Source: Alcanivorax sediminis (GTDB lineage Bacteria > Pseudomonadota > Gammaproteobacteria > Pseudomonadales > Alcanivoracaceae). From it: a stretch of 64,000 nucleotides of DNA. A model generated the notes under the pieces. That model was not told the origin of the DNA and did not search any database. It saw only the letters and a program-made list of their open reading frames with translations. The position numbers were made by a program, and so were the translations under genes. Position 1 is the stretch's first letter. Each line of letters starts with the position of its first letter. Shown here piece after piece: positions 17,661-27,285 of the stretch. Location: NCBI RefSeq assembly GCF_009601165.1, contig NZ_WIRE01000001.1:2480001-2544000 (forward strand), read 5' to 3'.

Positions 17661-18926
17661 CTAACGCTGCGTCAGCGTAGTCCGCGTGGGAGACAGTAGC
17701 GCGTTGGCATATTGCCCAGGGCTGAGACCGTTGCTGTCCTTGCTGTAGAACATGCGGGTAACGAAATAGAACTCCTGACCGAAGGGAAGATCGGTGAGTG
17801 AGAAGCCCACATTGGGTAATTGACCGGTAAAACGTTCTGGCTCATTGATCTGACTGGCGTCGTCCTGATAGAGCAGGCTGACAGGTGTAGTAAATCCTTT
17901 CACGAAAGCCAGTTGAGCCAGCATGTCGAAACCCCGGCCGGTCCCGAACCAGATCCAGTTATCGCCTTTGAGTGGCATTTTCAGCATCTCTTTCTCGGCC
18001 TTGGACAGCTTGCCATCAGTAATCGCCACATTGTTGCCCGTCCAGCTGGTCACGAGCTTGCTGTTATAAAGACCATTCCCGTCAAGAGAGATATCCAGAG
18101 CAGGGCGTTCGAGCACGGTGTCTGCCAGACCAGGCAGTGTAAACCGGCTGTGGATTTCCACCTGCTGAGGCATGATCAAAAAGTAATTGTGAATCCGTAA
18201 CACGGGTACTCGAGCCACTTTGACAGATGTCGATGCGTACACCAGGGCTGCCAGGGGACCGCTTACCACCTGCTTTACCTTCGGATCCAGATTGTTGTTG
18301 TTGAGGGTAATGCGATTGTTCTCTCCGAACACCCCGGCACTCAAGCGTAACTTGAGGGTGTCGAGAATGCTCTGACGCTGGCCGTTTTTGCCTTCAAAGC
18401 CGCGAAAGTAGAAATCGTTCCATTTAAAGAGGTTGTGATCCGCCATGGTAAGGGCGAAATCGGTGCTCTTGATAGTCAGGGTGTCAGGGTCAAATTGCAC
18501 ATACCGTTCCGTGCTTTGCAGGTAGGCATTTTTGACCAGATAGAACAAGCGAGACTCATTACCCTGCTGTACCGTCAGTTCGGCGGCAATCTTTTCTGAC
18601 GTGGTACTGGTCAACGCGGGCCCGCCGTCCTCGAATCGCAACAACAGCCGATCCTGGGAATCGATCCGTAGCGGATCGCCTGCCAGTTTGGTGCTGCCAT
18701 CTTCTTCAAAAAAGGGGTAACCCTCCTCGGACCACTGCACCCATTGGTGGGGCACGGGTTGCAATTTGCCGTCCTGGACGGCAAAGAAGGAGTAGAGCGC
18801 TGATTGCTTGCCTTGGAGGGGCTTCAGATCGTCGCCGGTGAGGGTGATGATTTGAGCCTGCAAGTAAAGCGGAAAGGCCAGCAACGAGGCGGAAAGCCAA
18901 AGGCGCCAAAGATTATTCTTCTTCAT
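17661..18926 (-). CDS. Exported beta-rich protein of unknown function
   Basis: The 421-residue protein starts at ATG 18926, preceded by GGAA, with a classic signal peptide (MKKNNLWRLWLSASLLAFPL, cleavage near Ala23/Gln24). The mature part is rich in beta-strand patterns, Asn and aromatic residues. It has repeated short hydrophobic strands (QVEIHSRFTLPGLADTVLE; NIGL-like turns) and no Cys or catalytic signature I recognise. It could be periplasmic or outer-membrane associated. It ends next to a shared terminator and is separated from aacS by 80 bases, on the same strand. Confidence 0.8.
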   Translation of the reverse strand: MKKNNLWRLWLSASLLAFPLYLQAQIITLTGDDLKPLQGKQSALYSFFAVQDGKLQPVPHQWVQWSEEGYPFFEEDGSTKLAGDPLRIDSQDRLLLRFEDGGPALTSTTSEKIAAELTVQQGNESRLFYLVKNAYLQSTERYVQFDPDTLTIKSTDFALTMADHNLFKWNDFYFRGFEGKNGQRQSILDTLKLRLSAGVFGENNRITLNNNNLDPKVKQVVSGPLAALVYASTSVKVARVPVLRIHNYFLIMPQQVEIHSRFTLPGLADTVLERPALDISLDGNGLYNSKLVTSWTGNNVAITDGKLSKAEKEMLKMPLKGDNWIWFGTGRGFDMLAQLAFVKGFTTPVSLLYQDDASQINEPERFTGQLPNVGFSLTDLPFGQEFYFVTRMFYSKDSNGLSPGQYANALLSPTRTTLTQR

Positions 18927-19006
18927 GTGTTCCGTGTCACAAAACTGCGGTTTGGACACATGATGCGCCTTTCTGGCAGATCGTCAATGACTGTAACCCG
19001 AAACCA

Positions 19007-20944
19007 TCAGGCCTGAAGCTCAACCCGGTCTGCAAAATGGGCCAGTGCTTCCGGGTTCGCCAGTGCATTACGGTTGCTCACCTCGCGGCCATGAATGATC
19101 TCCCGCACCGCCAGCTCCACGATCTTGCCACTCACGGTGCGGGGAATTTCTGGCACCGTGGCGATCACCGCCGGAACATGTCGGGGACTGGCACCCTCTC
19201 TGATCGCCTTGCGGATTGTGGCTTGTAGCTCGTCGGTCAGCTCCTCGCCTTCTGCCAGCACCACAAACAGCACGACACGAACATCACCTTGCCACTGTTG
19301 CCCAACGACAATCGACTCACGAATTGCCTCCAGGGTTTCTACCTGGCGGTAAATCTCGGCTGTGCCAATACGGACGCCTCCGGGATTGAGCACCGCATCC
19401 GAACGGCCATGAATGATCAGCCCGTCATGGTGTTCATGGGGCACCAGTTCGGCATAGTCGCCATGCGCCCAGATACCCTCAAAACGGGCAAAATAGGCTT
19501 TATGGAATCGGCTGCCGTCTGGATCGTTCCAAAACTGTACAGGGCAGGAGGGGAAAGGTTGAAGGCAGACCAGCTCGCCTTTGGCTCCAGCGAGTTTATT
19601 GCCCTGATCGTCCAGCACGGCCACATCCATACCGAGCCCGGGGCACTGCAACTCACCGCGGTAGACAGGGAGTAAAGGGTTGCCCAGGGCAAAGCAGGAG
19701 ATGATATCGGTACCTCCAGAAATCGAACTGACCAGCAGGTCCTGTTTCACCTGCTGGTATAGAAAGTCGTAACTTTCATGCAGCAGTGGGGAGCCGGTGG
19801 AGAAAAGGGTACGCAGAGTACTGAGGGTGTGCGTTTCTTTGGGTACCAGGCCTGACTTCTCAACGGCCTGAATAAACTTTGCGCTGGTACCCAGGTGAGT
19901 AATGCCTTCAGCATCCACCAGATCAAAAAGCCGGGCGGTAGACGGGAAGCCGGGACTGCCATCGTAAAGCACCACGGTGGCACCGGTATGCAGGCCACAG
20001 ATCAACCAGTTCCACATCATCCAGCCACAGGTAGTGAAGTAGAACAGGGTATCCTCAGCCCCGATATCACCATGCAGTTGCAGTTCCTTGGTCTGTTGCA
20101 GCAGCGTACCGCCGGCGCCATGCACAATACACTTGGGCTGACCGGTGGTACCGGATGAATACAGGATGAATAGCGGGTGATTGAAGGGCAGTCGGGTGAA
20201 CATCGGTGCAGGCCCGGCGGCATCCAGCCAGCCTTGCCAGATAAGGGCTTTTTCCACACGGCTGCTGGTTCCCTTGCCGGGAACAATGATCATCAGCTCC
20301 GGTTTCAAGGCCTCGTGGAGTTGTGTCACACGGTCTTCCAGGTCCACCCACTTGCCGTTGTAGTGGTAACCATCGCAGGCAATCAGCACGCGGGGCTCAA
20401 TCTGGCCAAAGCGATCCATAACACCGGAGGGACCAAAATCCGGGGAGCAAGAGGACCAGACCGCACCTATCCAGGCTGCACCCAGTGCCGCCACCACTGT
20501 CTCGATTCGATTTGGCATGAAGCCAGCCACCCGATCGCCGGGTTGAATGCCTGCCGCCTTGAGCTGGGCCGCGACTTGTCCGGCTGCCACGCGGAGTTCA
20601 GAGTAGCTCATGACCTGTCGCTGGCCATCTTCAAGAACGCTGATCAGCGCTGGATGGTTGTCCTGTCTGTGCAGCAGGTTTTCGGCATAATTGAGTGCGG
20701 CTTCCGGAAACCAGCAGGTGTCCTGAAAGCGTTGCCCTTTGCTCAGGATGGTCTTGCCGCGCTCACCGATAATGCCACAGTCGTCCCACACCTGTTCCCA
20801 GAACTGTTCCGGGTGATTCACTGACCACTGGTGAAGCTCACGGTAATTCGTCAGTGATTCTCCGCTCTGATTGCGTGCTTTCTCCCAGAATTCGGTCAGC
20901 TTGCTGTGCTGCTGCGCTTCGCCTGGTAGCCACAATGGCGTCAT
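19007..20944 (-). CDS. Acetoacetyl-CoA synthetase
   Basis: This 645-residue ANL-superfamily ligase activates acetoacetate with ATP and CoA. The N-terminus (LTEFWEKARNQSGESLTNYR) and length fit acetoacetate-CoA ligases and not acetyl-CoA synthetase. The AMP-binding loop LFILYSSGTTGQPKCIVHG is present, as are the downstream GGTD and HGRSDAVLNPGGVRIGTAEIY motifs. A C-terminal lysine lies in TVSGKIVE. AGGAG lies seven bases upstream. It sits 61 bases after liuD on the same strand, where pseudomonads often carry liuE, so it is probably the terminal gene of the leucine operon. Confidence 0.93.
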   Translation of the reverse strand: MTPLWLPGEAQQHSKLTEFWEKARNQSGESLTNYRELHQWSVNHPEQFWEQVWDDCGIIGERGKTILSKGQRFQDTCWFPEAALNYAENLLHRQDNHPALISVLEDGQRQVMSYSELRVAAGQVAAQLKAAGIQPGDRVAGFMPNRIETVVAALGAAWIGAVWSSCSPDFGPSGVMDRFGQIEPRVLIACDGYHYNGKWVDLEDRVTQLHEALKPELMIIVPGKGTSSRVEKALIWQGWLDAAGPAPMFTRLPFNHPLFILYSSGTTGQPKCIVHGAGGTLLQQTKELQLHGDIGAEDTLFYFTTCGWMMWNWLICGLHTGATVVLYDGSPGFPSTARLFDLVDAEGITHLGTSAKFIQAVEKSGLVPKETHTLSTLRTLFSTGSPLLHESYDFLYQQVKQDLLVSSISGGTDIISCFALGNPLLPVYRGELQCPGLGMDVAVLDDQGNKLAGAKGELVCLQPFPSCPVQFWNDPDGSRFHKAYFARFEGIWAHGDYAELVPHEHHDGLIIHGRSDAVLNPGGVRIGTAEIYRQVETLEAIRESIVVGQQWQGDVRVVLFVVLAEGEELTDELQATIRKAIREGASPRHVPAVIATVPEIPRTVSGKIVELAVREIIHGREVSNRNALANPEALAHFADRVELQA

Positions 20945-21005
20945 CGGTCTCTCCTGAAAGGGCCGGTGCCCAAATTGAATCCGTGTTTATTATTACTGAA
21001 TCAGG

Positions 21006-22976
21006 TCATGCCTGATCCAGCTTCTCTTCTGCAATGAAATCCACCAAAAGGGTGCCTTCACTAATGCTGTCGCCAGCTGCCACATGGAAGCCCATCACCG
21101 TCCCCGGTTCAGTGGCTCTGAGGGTGTGCTCCATTTTCATGGCTTCCAGAGTAATGACAGCATCACCCGTGGCTACTACCGCACCGGATTCCACATGCAG
21201 GGCGACAATCGTGCCGCTCATGGGCGCTACAAATCCCCCTTCGGCGCCTTGATGAGCGCTATCACGGCTGGGGTTGAGGGTAACGTTGTGGGCCTGACCG
21301 TTGACGAAAAGTAGCAAGTTGTCGTTGCCTGCTCGCGCAAAACGACCAGATAGACCCTGGTTGCCCCAGTGCAGCCTGAAACGGTTATCTTCGACCGTCG
21401 CAATTAACGGATGTCGTTGATCATCAACAATCACCAGGTTGCCTTCTTCGCGAACAGACTGCAGTGAATCATCGACCTGCAGGCGAGTCAGGCGGAAGTG
21501 ACTGCCCATTGGACGCCAACCGTTGAGGCTGTGCCATGGAGTGTCATTCACGTCGGCTTCCGTAGGATCGCCAAGAATCTGGCTGGCAGCGACCGCCAGT
21601 AATGCCGGGTCAGCAGGGGTCGCTTCCATCAGGTAAGGGCGATGTTCAAGAAGACGGGTGTCCAGCTCGGCTGCTGCGAAGGCGTCGTCAGCGAGCACCC
21701 TGAGCAGGAAGGCCCCGTTGTGGTGGATACCCGCCAGCTCCAGGTCGTGAAGTGCGGTCATGAGTTTCTGCCGCGCTTCATCACGACTGCTTCCGTGGCA
21801 GATCAATTTGGCGATCATGGGGTCGTAGAATTCTTCAACACGATCGCCGGATTCATAGCCCGCATCCACGCGCGCAGATTCGTGGGGCCAGCGCAGGTGC
21901 TGGAGCAGGCCGGAAGAGGGGAGAAAGCCTTGTTCCGGATTCTCGGCATAGAGGCGTACCTCCATGGCATGGCCGTGAAACGCCAACTCATTCTGGCTTT
22001 TGGGAAGAGGGTCTCCGGCGGCCACTGAGAGTTGCCAGGCAACCAGATCTTCTCCCGTGATCATTTCGGTAACAGGGTGTTCTACCTGCAGGCGAGTGTT
22101 CATCTCCATGAAGAAAAATTCACCACTGGCCGGGGCATAGAGGAACTCGACGGTCCCTGCCCCTCGGTAATCAATGGCTCTGGCCGCTTGTACTGCCGCT
22201 TTGCCGAAAGCGTTACGGGTGGACTCGTCCAGCCCTGGGGCTGGAGCTTCTTCGATGATCTTCTGGTGGCGGCGCTGTACGGAGCAGTCGCGCTCAAACA
22301 GGTGCACTGCATTACCGTGGTTGTCCGCAAACACCTGCACTTCCACATGCCGTGCTGCAGGTAAATAGCGCTCAAGCAATACGCGATCATCGCCAAAGGC
22401 ACTGCGGGCTTCCCGACGCGCCGCTGCCAATGCCTCATGGAAGTCAGCGGCACTGTTGACGACGCGCATGCCTTTGCCGCCACCACCGGCTACAGCCTTG
22501 ATCAGTAGTGGGAAGCCAACTTGGTCACTGGCGGCAACCAGCGCATCGTCAGTGGCGCCTTCTTCGTCGAAACCGGGCAGAACCGGTACGTTGCTGGCTG
22601 CCATCAGTTGTCGGGCTGCGGCCTTATCGCCCATGACTTCAATGGCGCGAGGGTTAGGGCCGACAAAAATGATGTTGGCCTTTTCACAGGCGGCAGCCAG
22701 TTCCGTATTTTCTGACAGGAAACCATAGCCAGGGTGAATCGCATCGGCGCCGGTGGTTTTTGCCGCAGCAATGATCTTGTCAATCACCAGGTAACTTTCC
22801 CGGGCCGGGGCTGCCCCCAGGCAGACGGCCTGGTCTGCCTCACGGACGTGGGGCAGGGTGGCATCCACGTCGGAGTATACGGCCACGGTGGCAATGCCCT
22901 GTTGACGGCAGGTGCGGATGATACGGCGCGCGATCTCACCGCGGTTGGCAATCAGGAGTTTTTTTATCTTGGCCAT
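21006..22976 (-). CDS. liuD: 3-Methylcrotonyl-CoA carboxylase, biotin-containing alpha subunit
   Basis: This is the ATP-dependent biotin carboxylase plus biotin carrier subunit of methylcrotonyl-CoA carboxylase. The start MAKIKKLLIANRGEIARRII (ATG 22976) defines 656 residues; an open frame upstream is not family sequence. The ATP-grasp domain includes the glycine-rich GGGGKGMRVV. The active-site region is MEMNTRLQVEHPVTEMITG. The C-terminal carrier has EAMKMEH with biotinylated Lys614. It lies 70 bases after liuC and makes a complex with LiuB. Confidence 0.95.
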   Translation of the reverse strand: MAKIKKLLIANRGEIARRIIRTCRQQGIATVAVYSDVDATLPHVREADQAVCLGAAPARESYLVIDKIIAAAKTTGADAIHPGYGFLSENTELAAACEKANIIFVGPNPRAIEVMGDKAAARQLMAASNVPVLPGFDEEGATDDALVAASDQVGFPLLIKAVAGGGGKGMRVVNSAADFHEALAAARREARSAFGDDRVLLERYLPAARHVEVQVFADNHGNAVHLFERDCSVQRRHQKIIEEAPAPGLDESTRNAFGKAAVQAARAIDYRGAGTVEFLYAPASGEFFFMEMNTRLQVEHPVTEMITGEDLVAWQLSVAAGDPLPKSQNELAFHGHAMEVRLYAENPEQGFLPSSGLLQHLRWPHESARVDAGYESGDRVEEFYDPMIAKLICHGSSRDEARQKLMTALHDLELAGIHHNGAFLLRVLADDAFAAAELDTRLLEHRPYLMEATPADPALLAVAASQILGDPTEADVNDTPWHSLNGWRPMGSHFRLTRLQVDDSLQSVREEGNLVIVDDQRHPLIATVEDNRFRLHWGNQGLSGRFARAGNDNLLLFVNGQAHNVTLNPSRDSAHQGAEGGFVAPMSGTIVALHVESGAVVATGDAVITLEAMKMEHTLRATEPGTVMGFHVAAGDSISEGTLLVDFIAEEKLDQA

Positions 22977-23046
22977 GGTGTTGCCTTTATCCGTTTCAGT
23001 GGCGAGGCGGTGGTGAATGACCCGCTGCGACGCCTTCGTAATAGAC

Positions 23047-23820
23047 TCAGATCCAGTTCGGGCTGCGCTTTTCCAGGAACGCGCTGAGGCCTTCCTGGCC
23101 TTCAGCTCCGGTACGCAGCCGGGCGATACGTTCTGCTGTGTCCTCAAGCATGGCTTGATCAATGGGGGCGGTGCTGACTCGCTCGACAAGACCCCGGGTT
23201 TCGATCTGGGCCTGCGGCCCACCCGCCAGGAGCGCATTAATCATTGCGTCCACCGCTTGATCCAGTTCCGCTTCCGGGACCACTTCGTGCGCAATGCCCA
23301 GCTGCATGGCCCGCTCCGCGGGGATGACCTCGGCGGTCATGAAATAGCGGCGGGCCTGACGTGGCCCAATTGCACGCACCACGTAGGGGGAAATGACGGC
23401 GGGAATGATGCCGAGTTTCACTTCGCTCAGACAGAAACGGGCATTGTCAGCAGCAACCGCCATATCCGCCGCACAGATTAATCCCAGTGCCCCCCCGAAC
23501 GCGGCCCCCTGAACGCGGGCAATGACCGGTTTCGCGCAGCGGTCTATGGACTGCATCAGCCCTGCCAGTCGCAGGGCGTCTTCACGGTTCTGCTGCGCAT
23601 CCAGCTGACCCATGGCACGCATCCAGTTGAGGTCAGCGCCGGCAGAGAAATGTTTGCCTGATGCCTGCAGGACGACCACCCGCACCTGATCATTACGTCC
23701 GGCCTCCTCAAAGGCATGGGTCAGTGAGGCAATAATGGTGTCATCAAAGGCATTTCTTTTTTCCGGATTATCCAGCGTGATGCGAGCAACCTCGCCATCG
23801 ATCTGTGTGGTAACGCTCAT
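23047..23820 (-). CDS. liuC: Methylglutaconyl-CoA hydratase
   Basis: LiuC hydrates 3-methylglutaconyl-CoA to HMG-CoA. The 257-residue crotonase fold shows the oxyanion-hole segments KHFSAGADLNWM and GAAFGGALGLICAAD, and LSEVKLGIIPAVISPYVV with the catalytic Glu. GGAG is eight bases upstream of ATG 23820. Its position between liuB and liuD is what identifies the substrate; on sequence alone only 'enoyl-CoA hydratase' would be safe. Confidence 0.92.
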   Translation of the reverse strand: MSVTTQIDGEVARITLDNPEKRNAFDDTIIASLTHAFEEAGRNDQVRVVVLQASGKHFSAGADLNWMRAMGQLDAQQNREDALRLAGLMQSIDRCAKPVIARVQGAAFGGALGLICAADMAVAADNARFCLSEVKLGIIPAVISPYVVRAIGPRQARRYFMTAEVIPAERAMQLGIAHEVVPEAELDQAVDAMINALLAGGPQAQIETRGLVERVSTAPIDQAMLEDTAERIARLRTGAEGQEGLSAFLEKRSPNWI

Positions 23821-23876
23821 GGCTGAACTCCGGTTTGTTGCGTGTTGTGTGAAGCGTGCTGCATGCTGCGTCTCCC

Positions 23877-25484
23877 TTACATTCTGAACACGCCGTAACG
23901 GGTGTCCTCAATGGGGGCATTCAGGCTGGCGGAAATAGCCAGGCCAAGTACATCACGGGTATCAGCAGGATCAATAACGCCGTCATCCCAGAGGCGGGCA
24001 CTGGCGTAGAAAGGCTGGGCCATCTGCTCATAGCGCTCGGTCATGTCGGCCTGGAATGCTGCCGCTTCGTCGTCGCTCCATTGCTGGCCTTTTTTCTTCA
24101 GGGAGGCCTGCTTGACCTGCGTCAGTACGCTGGCCGCTTGCTCTCCGCCCATCACGGAGATGCGCGCATTGGGCCACATGAACATGAAGCGGGGATCATA
24201 GGCCCGGCCACACATGCCGTAATTGCCGGCACCAAAGCTGCCGCCAGTAATGACGGTGAATTTGGGCACCGTCGCGCAGGCCACCGCATTCACCATCTTG
24301 GCGCCATGCTTGGCAATCCCCTCGGATTCATATTTCTTGCCCACCATGAAGCCGGTAATGTTCTGCAAGAAGAGCAGGGGAATCTTGCGCTGGTTACACA
24401 GCTCAATGAAATGAGCCCCTTTCTGGGCTGATTCCGAATAAAGCACGCCGTCGTTCGCAAGAATGCCGACGGGGTAGCCATGGATATGGGCAAAGCCACA
24501 AACCAGCGTGGTGCCGTATCGGGCCTTGAACTCATCCAGCTCCGAGCCATCGACAATGCGGGCGATTAACTCCCTTGCCGGCATGGGTTGGCGGGTAGTG
24601 GTGGGGATCACGCCATAGAGTTCTTCAGGGGTATAGGCAGGCGCTCTGACCGGCTGTCGTTTTACCTGATCCGGCTTATGCCAGTTAAGGTGGGCAATAC
24701 AGCGGCGAGCAAGCTCAAGCGCATGGGGCTCATCCTCCGCCAGGTGGTCAGCGACACCGGATTGTTCGCAATGAAGATTGGCGCCACCGAGTTCTTCGGC
24801 GGTGACCACTTCTCCGGTGGCGGCTTTCACCAGGGGAGGGCCAGCGAGAAAGATCGTCGCCTGCTCCTTGACCATGATGACCTCATCGGCCATGGCAGGC
24901 ACGTAGGCTCCTCCCGCAGTGCAGGAGCCCAGCACCACACTGATCTGCGGGATACCACGGGCCGACATGTTGGCCATGTTGAAGAAGATGCGGCCGAAGT
25001 GTTCGCGATCAGGGAATACTTCATCCTGGCGGGGCAGGTTGGCGCCGCCGGAGTCCACAAGATAAACACACGGCAAGCGGTTTTCCGCAGCAATCGCCTG
25101 GGCGCGCAGGTGCTTCTTTACGGTGAGCGGATAATAGCTGCCGCCTTTCACTGTCGGGTCGTTGGCGACGATCATGCATTCCACGCCATGAATGTGACCG
25201 ATCCCGCCGACACAGCCTGCGGCGGGTACGTCTTCACCGTAAACACCTTCTGCAGCGAGCGCGGAGATCTCCAGGAAGGGAGAGCCAGGGTCAAGCAGCA
25301 GGTTGATGCGTTCTCTAACCGGCAACTTTCCGCGCTCACGCAGGCGCTGTTCGGCGGCCTCGCCACCCCCATGGGCAATGTGATCCAGTTTGGCTCGCAA
25401 CTGCTCACGAAGCTGCAGATTGTGCTCCCGATTCGCCTGAAACTCAGGGCTGGCTGAATTGATCTGACTGTTAATCTTGGGCAT
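23877..25484 (-). CDS. liuB: 3-Methylcrotonyl-CoA carboxylase, carboxyltransferase beta subunit
   Basis: This 535-residue carboxyltransferase moves CO2 from biotin on LiuD to methylcrotonyl-CoA. It has the two crotonase-type halves: the N half with [18 protein letters not shown] and [16 protein letters not shown], the C half with [16 protein letters not shown] and [18 protein letters not shown]. The [12 protein letters not shown] motif is typical of the methylcrotonyl-CoA and related acyl-CoA carboxylases. It lies 74 bases after liuA, and this gap holds a perfect 12-bp hairpin. Confidence 0.95.
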   Translation of the reverse strand: MPKINSQINSASPEFQANREHNLQLREQLRAKLDHIAHGGGEAAEQRLRERGKLPVRERINLLLDPGSPFLEISALAAEGVYGEDVPAAGCVGGIGHIHGVECMIVANDPTVKGGSYYPLTVKKHLRAQAIAAENRLPCVYLVDSGGANLPRQDEVFPDREHFGRIFFNMANMSARGIPQISVVLGSCTAGGAYVPAMADEVIMVKEQATIFLAGPPLVKAATGEVVTAEELGGANLHCEQSGVADHLAEDEPHALELARRCIAHLNWHKPDQVKRQPVRAPAYTPEELYGVIPTTTRQPMPARELIARIVDGSELDEFKARYGTTLVCGFAHIHGYPVGILANDGVLYSESAQKGAHFIELCNQRKIPLLFLQNITGFMVGKKYESEGIAKHGAKMVNAVACATVPKFTVITGGSFGAGNYGMCGRAYDPRFMFMWPNARISVMGGEQAASVLTQVKQASLKKKGQQWSDDEAAAFQADMTERYEQMAQPFYASARLWDDGVIDPADTRDVLGLAISASLNAPIEDTRYGVFRM

Positions 25485-25497
25485 GGGTACTCTCGCT

Positions 25498-25526
25498 GGG
25501 TGCCCGGCGCTTAACGCCGGGCACCC
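25498..25526. promoter_or_regulatory. Perfect 12-bp hairpin between liuA and liuB
   Basis: GGGTGCCCGGCG (25498-25509) pairs perfectly with CGCCGGGCACCC (25515-25526) around a CTTAA loop. It lies inside the liu operon between two genes on the same strand. No U-run follows on the minus strand, so it is more likely an mRNA processing or stability element than a terminator. Confidence 0.6.
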
Positions 25527-25558
25527 GGTTATACATCGGGCGTGCTACGCGTCTGGCG

Positions 25559-26722
25559 TCAAGCGGTCTCATTGAACAGTTCGCGACCGATCAGCATGCG
25601 ACGAATTTCGCTGGTGCCGGCACCGATTTCATAAAGTTTGGCGTCACGCAGCAGTCGGCCAGTAGGGTACTCATTGATGTAGCCATTGCCGCCGAGGGTC
25701 TGGATGGCCTCCAGTGCCATCTTGGTGGCGTTTTCGGCGCAGTAAAGGATGACACCCGCGGCATCCTTGCGATTGGTTTCGCCACGGTCACAGGCGCGGG
25801 CCACGTTATAAAGATAGCTGCGGCTGGCATTGAGCATGACGTACATGTCAGCAAGCTTGCCTTGCATGAGCTGGAATTCGCCGATGGCCTGACCAAACTG
25901 TTTGCGCTCATGTACGTAAGGTACGACGACATCCATGCACGCCTGCATGATCCCGGTACAGCCGCCTGCCAGAACGGTTCGCTCATAGTCGAGTCCGCTC
26001 ATCAGGACTTTCACGCCCTGATTTTCCTGGCCAAGGATATTTTCCGCAGGCACGGCGCAGTCTTCAAATACCAGCTCACAGGTGTTCGAGCCGCGCATGC
26101 CGAGCTTGTCCAGTTTCTGGGCGCGAGAGAACCCGGGGGAATCACGCTCGACGATAAACGCAGTAATGCCTTTGGGGCCGGCACTGGTATCAGTCTTGGC
26201 ATAGATCACATAGGTGTGGGCGTCAGGGCCATTGGTGATCCACATCTTGTTGCCGTTGAGGATGTAGTGGTCACCTTTCTTGTCCGCGCGCAGCCCCATG
26301 CTGACCACGTCCGAACCTGCACCGGGCTCACTCATGGCCAGGGCACCAATTTGGTCACCACTCACCAGGCCGGGCAGGTAACGGGCTTTCTGAGCCTCAG
26401 TGCCATTCAGGTAGATCTGGTTGACGCAGAGGTTGGAGTGGGCGCCGTAGGAGAGGCCGATAGAAGCAGAAGCCCGGGAAATTTCTTCCATGACGATGGT
26501 GTGAGCCAGATAACCCATATCAGCGCCGCCATATTCTTCACTGACGGTGACACCGAGCACCCCCAGGTCACCCAGTTTCTTCCACATGGCTAGCGGAAAC
26601 TGATTACTCTGATCCACCTCTGCGGCGATCGGGGCAATCTCTTTCTGGGCAAACTGGCGAACGCTGTCGCGCAGGGCTACCAGGGTTTCGTCCAGGTCAA
26701 AGTTGAAGCTGCTGTTGAACAT
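25559..26722 (-). CDS. liuA: Isovaleryl-CoA dehydrogenase
   Basis: This FAD enzyme oxidises isovaleryl-CoA to 3-methylcrotonyl-CoA in leucine breakdown. The start [20 protein letters not shown] (ATG 26722, GGAGA upstream) gives 387 residues. The catalytic glutamate of isovaleryl-CoA dehydrogenases is Glu247 in [14 protein letters not shown]/substrate motifs [14 protein letters not shown] and [12 protein letters not shown] are present, and the C-terminus has [20 protein letters not shown]. The gene begins two bases after the liuR stop, consistent with cotranscription. Confidence 0.96.
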   Translation of the reverse strand: MFNSSFNFDLDETLVALRDSVRQFAQKEIAPIAAEVDQSNQFPLAMWKKLGDLGVLGVTVSEEYGGADMGYLAHTIVMEEISRASASIGLSYGAHSNLCVNQIYLNGTEAQKARYLPGLVSGDQIGALAMSEPGAGSDVVSMGLRADKKGDHYILNGNKMWITNGPDAHTYVIYAKTDTSAGPKGITAFIVERDSPGFSRAQKLDKLGMRGSNTCELVFEDCAVPAENILGQENQGVKVLMSGLDYERTVLAGGCTGIMQACMDVVVPYVHERKQFGQAIGEFQLMQGKLADMYVMLNASRSYLYNVARACDRGETNRKDAAGVILYCAENATKMALEAIQTLGGNGYINEYPTGRLLRDAKLYEIGAGTSEIRRMLIGRELFNETA

Positions 26723-26724
26723 GC

Positions 26725-27111
26725 TTATCTCTCCAGGTCGTTCATGGCGTCCACGCAACGCTGTTCTGCATCATCCAGTTCCTGCTGAAGTGCGTGGATA
26801 TCCCGTAGTTGTTGTTCAAGCTGTTCCCGGCGCTGCTGAATCTTGCTTTGCAGGGCAAGGAGCTGGTGTCGATTGTCACTTTGGGGCTGATACATCCCGA
26901 TCAGCTCTTTTGATTCTGCAAGGGAAAAGCCAAGTCGCTTGCCGCGCAGGATCAACTTGAGCGTCACCCGGTCCGCCGGTGAGTAGATCCGCGTCTGCCC
27001 CTGGCGCTCCGGAGACACCAACCCCTGGTCTTCGTAGAAGCGAATGGTGCGAGTGGTGACGTCAAACTCCCGCGCCAGTTCGCCGATGCTGTAGGTCTGC
27101 TTTTTCGTCAT
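26725..27111 (-). CDS. liuR: MerR-family regulator of the liu operon
   Basis: This 128-residue MerR-type regulator has the N-terminal winged helix ([20 protein letters not shown]) followed by a YEDQGLVSP wing. A long coiled-coil dimerisation helix (about 80-125) follows, rich in Gln, Leu and Glu. Start ATG 27111 is preferred; the upstream 27 codons include an operator-like palindrome and are unlikely to be translated. No Cys metal site is seen, in line with sensing of a CoA-type intermediate. It heads the liuRABCD-aacS transcription unit. Confidence 0.92.
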   Translation of the reverse strand: MTKKQTYSIGELAREFDVTTRTIRFYEDQGLVSPERQGQTRIYSPADRVTLKLILRGKRLGFSLAESKELIGMYQPQSDNRHQLLALQSKIQQRREQLEQQLRDIHALQQELDDAEQRCVDAMNDLER

Positions 27112-27130
27112 AGGCGAAGAGTAGGGGAAG

Positions 27131-27146
27131 TTTACGTTAACGTAAA
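27131..27146. promoter_or_regulatory. LiuR-type operator palindrome
   Basis: TTTACGTTAACGTAAA is a perfect 16-bp palindrome, 20 bases upstream of the liuR start and 139 bases upstream of the divergent RND gene. The form agrees with the TTTACGT-ACGTAAA pattern I recall for LiuR sites in gammaproteobacteria. MerR regulators bind in the promoter spacer, so this is the likely autoregulatory site. Confidence 0.8.
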
Positions 27147-27285
27147 GTGGTTGGATGGTGTTCGGTTTTGGCCTTATTGGTGCGTGACACAATGTTTACC
27201 CCTGAATAGACTTCAGTGGCTAATTTGCCCGGATCGTGCGTACAAGAGAGCACGAAAAGGCAGAATGAAAACAAAAGGGGAAGAC

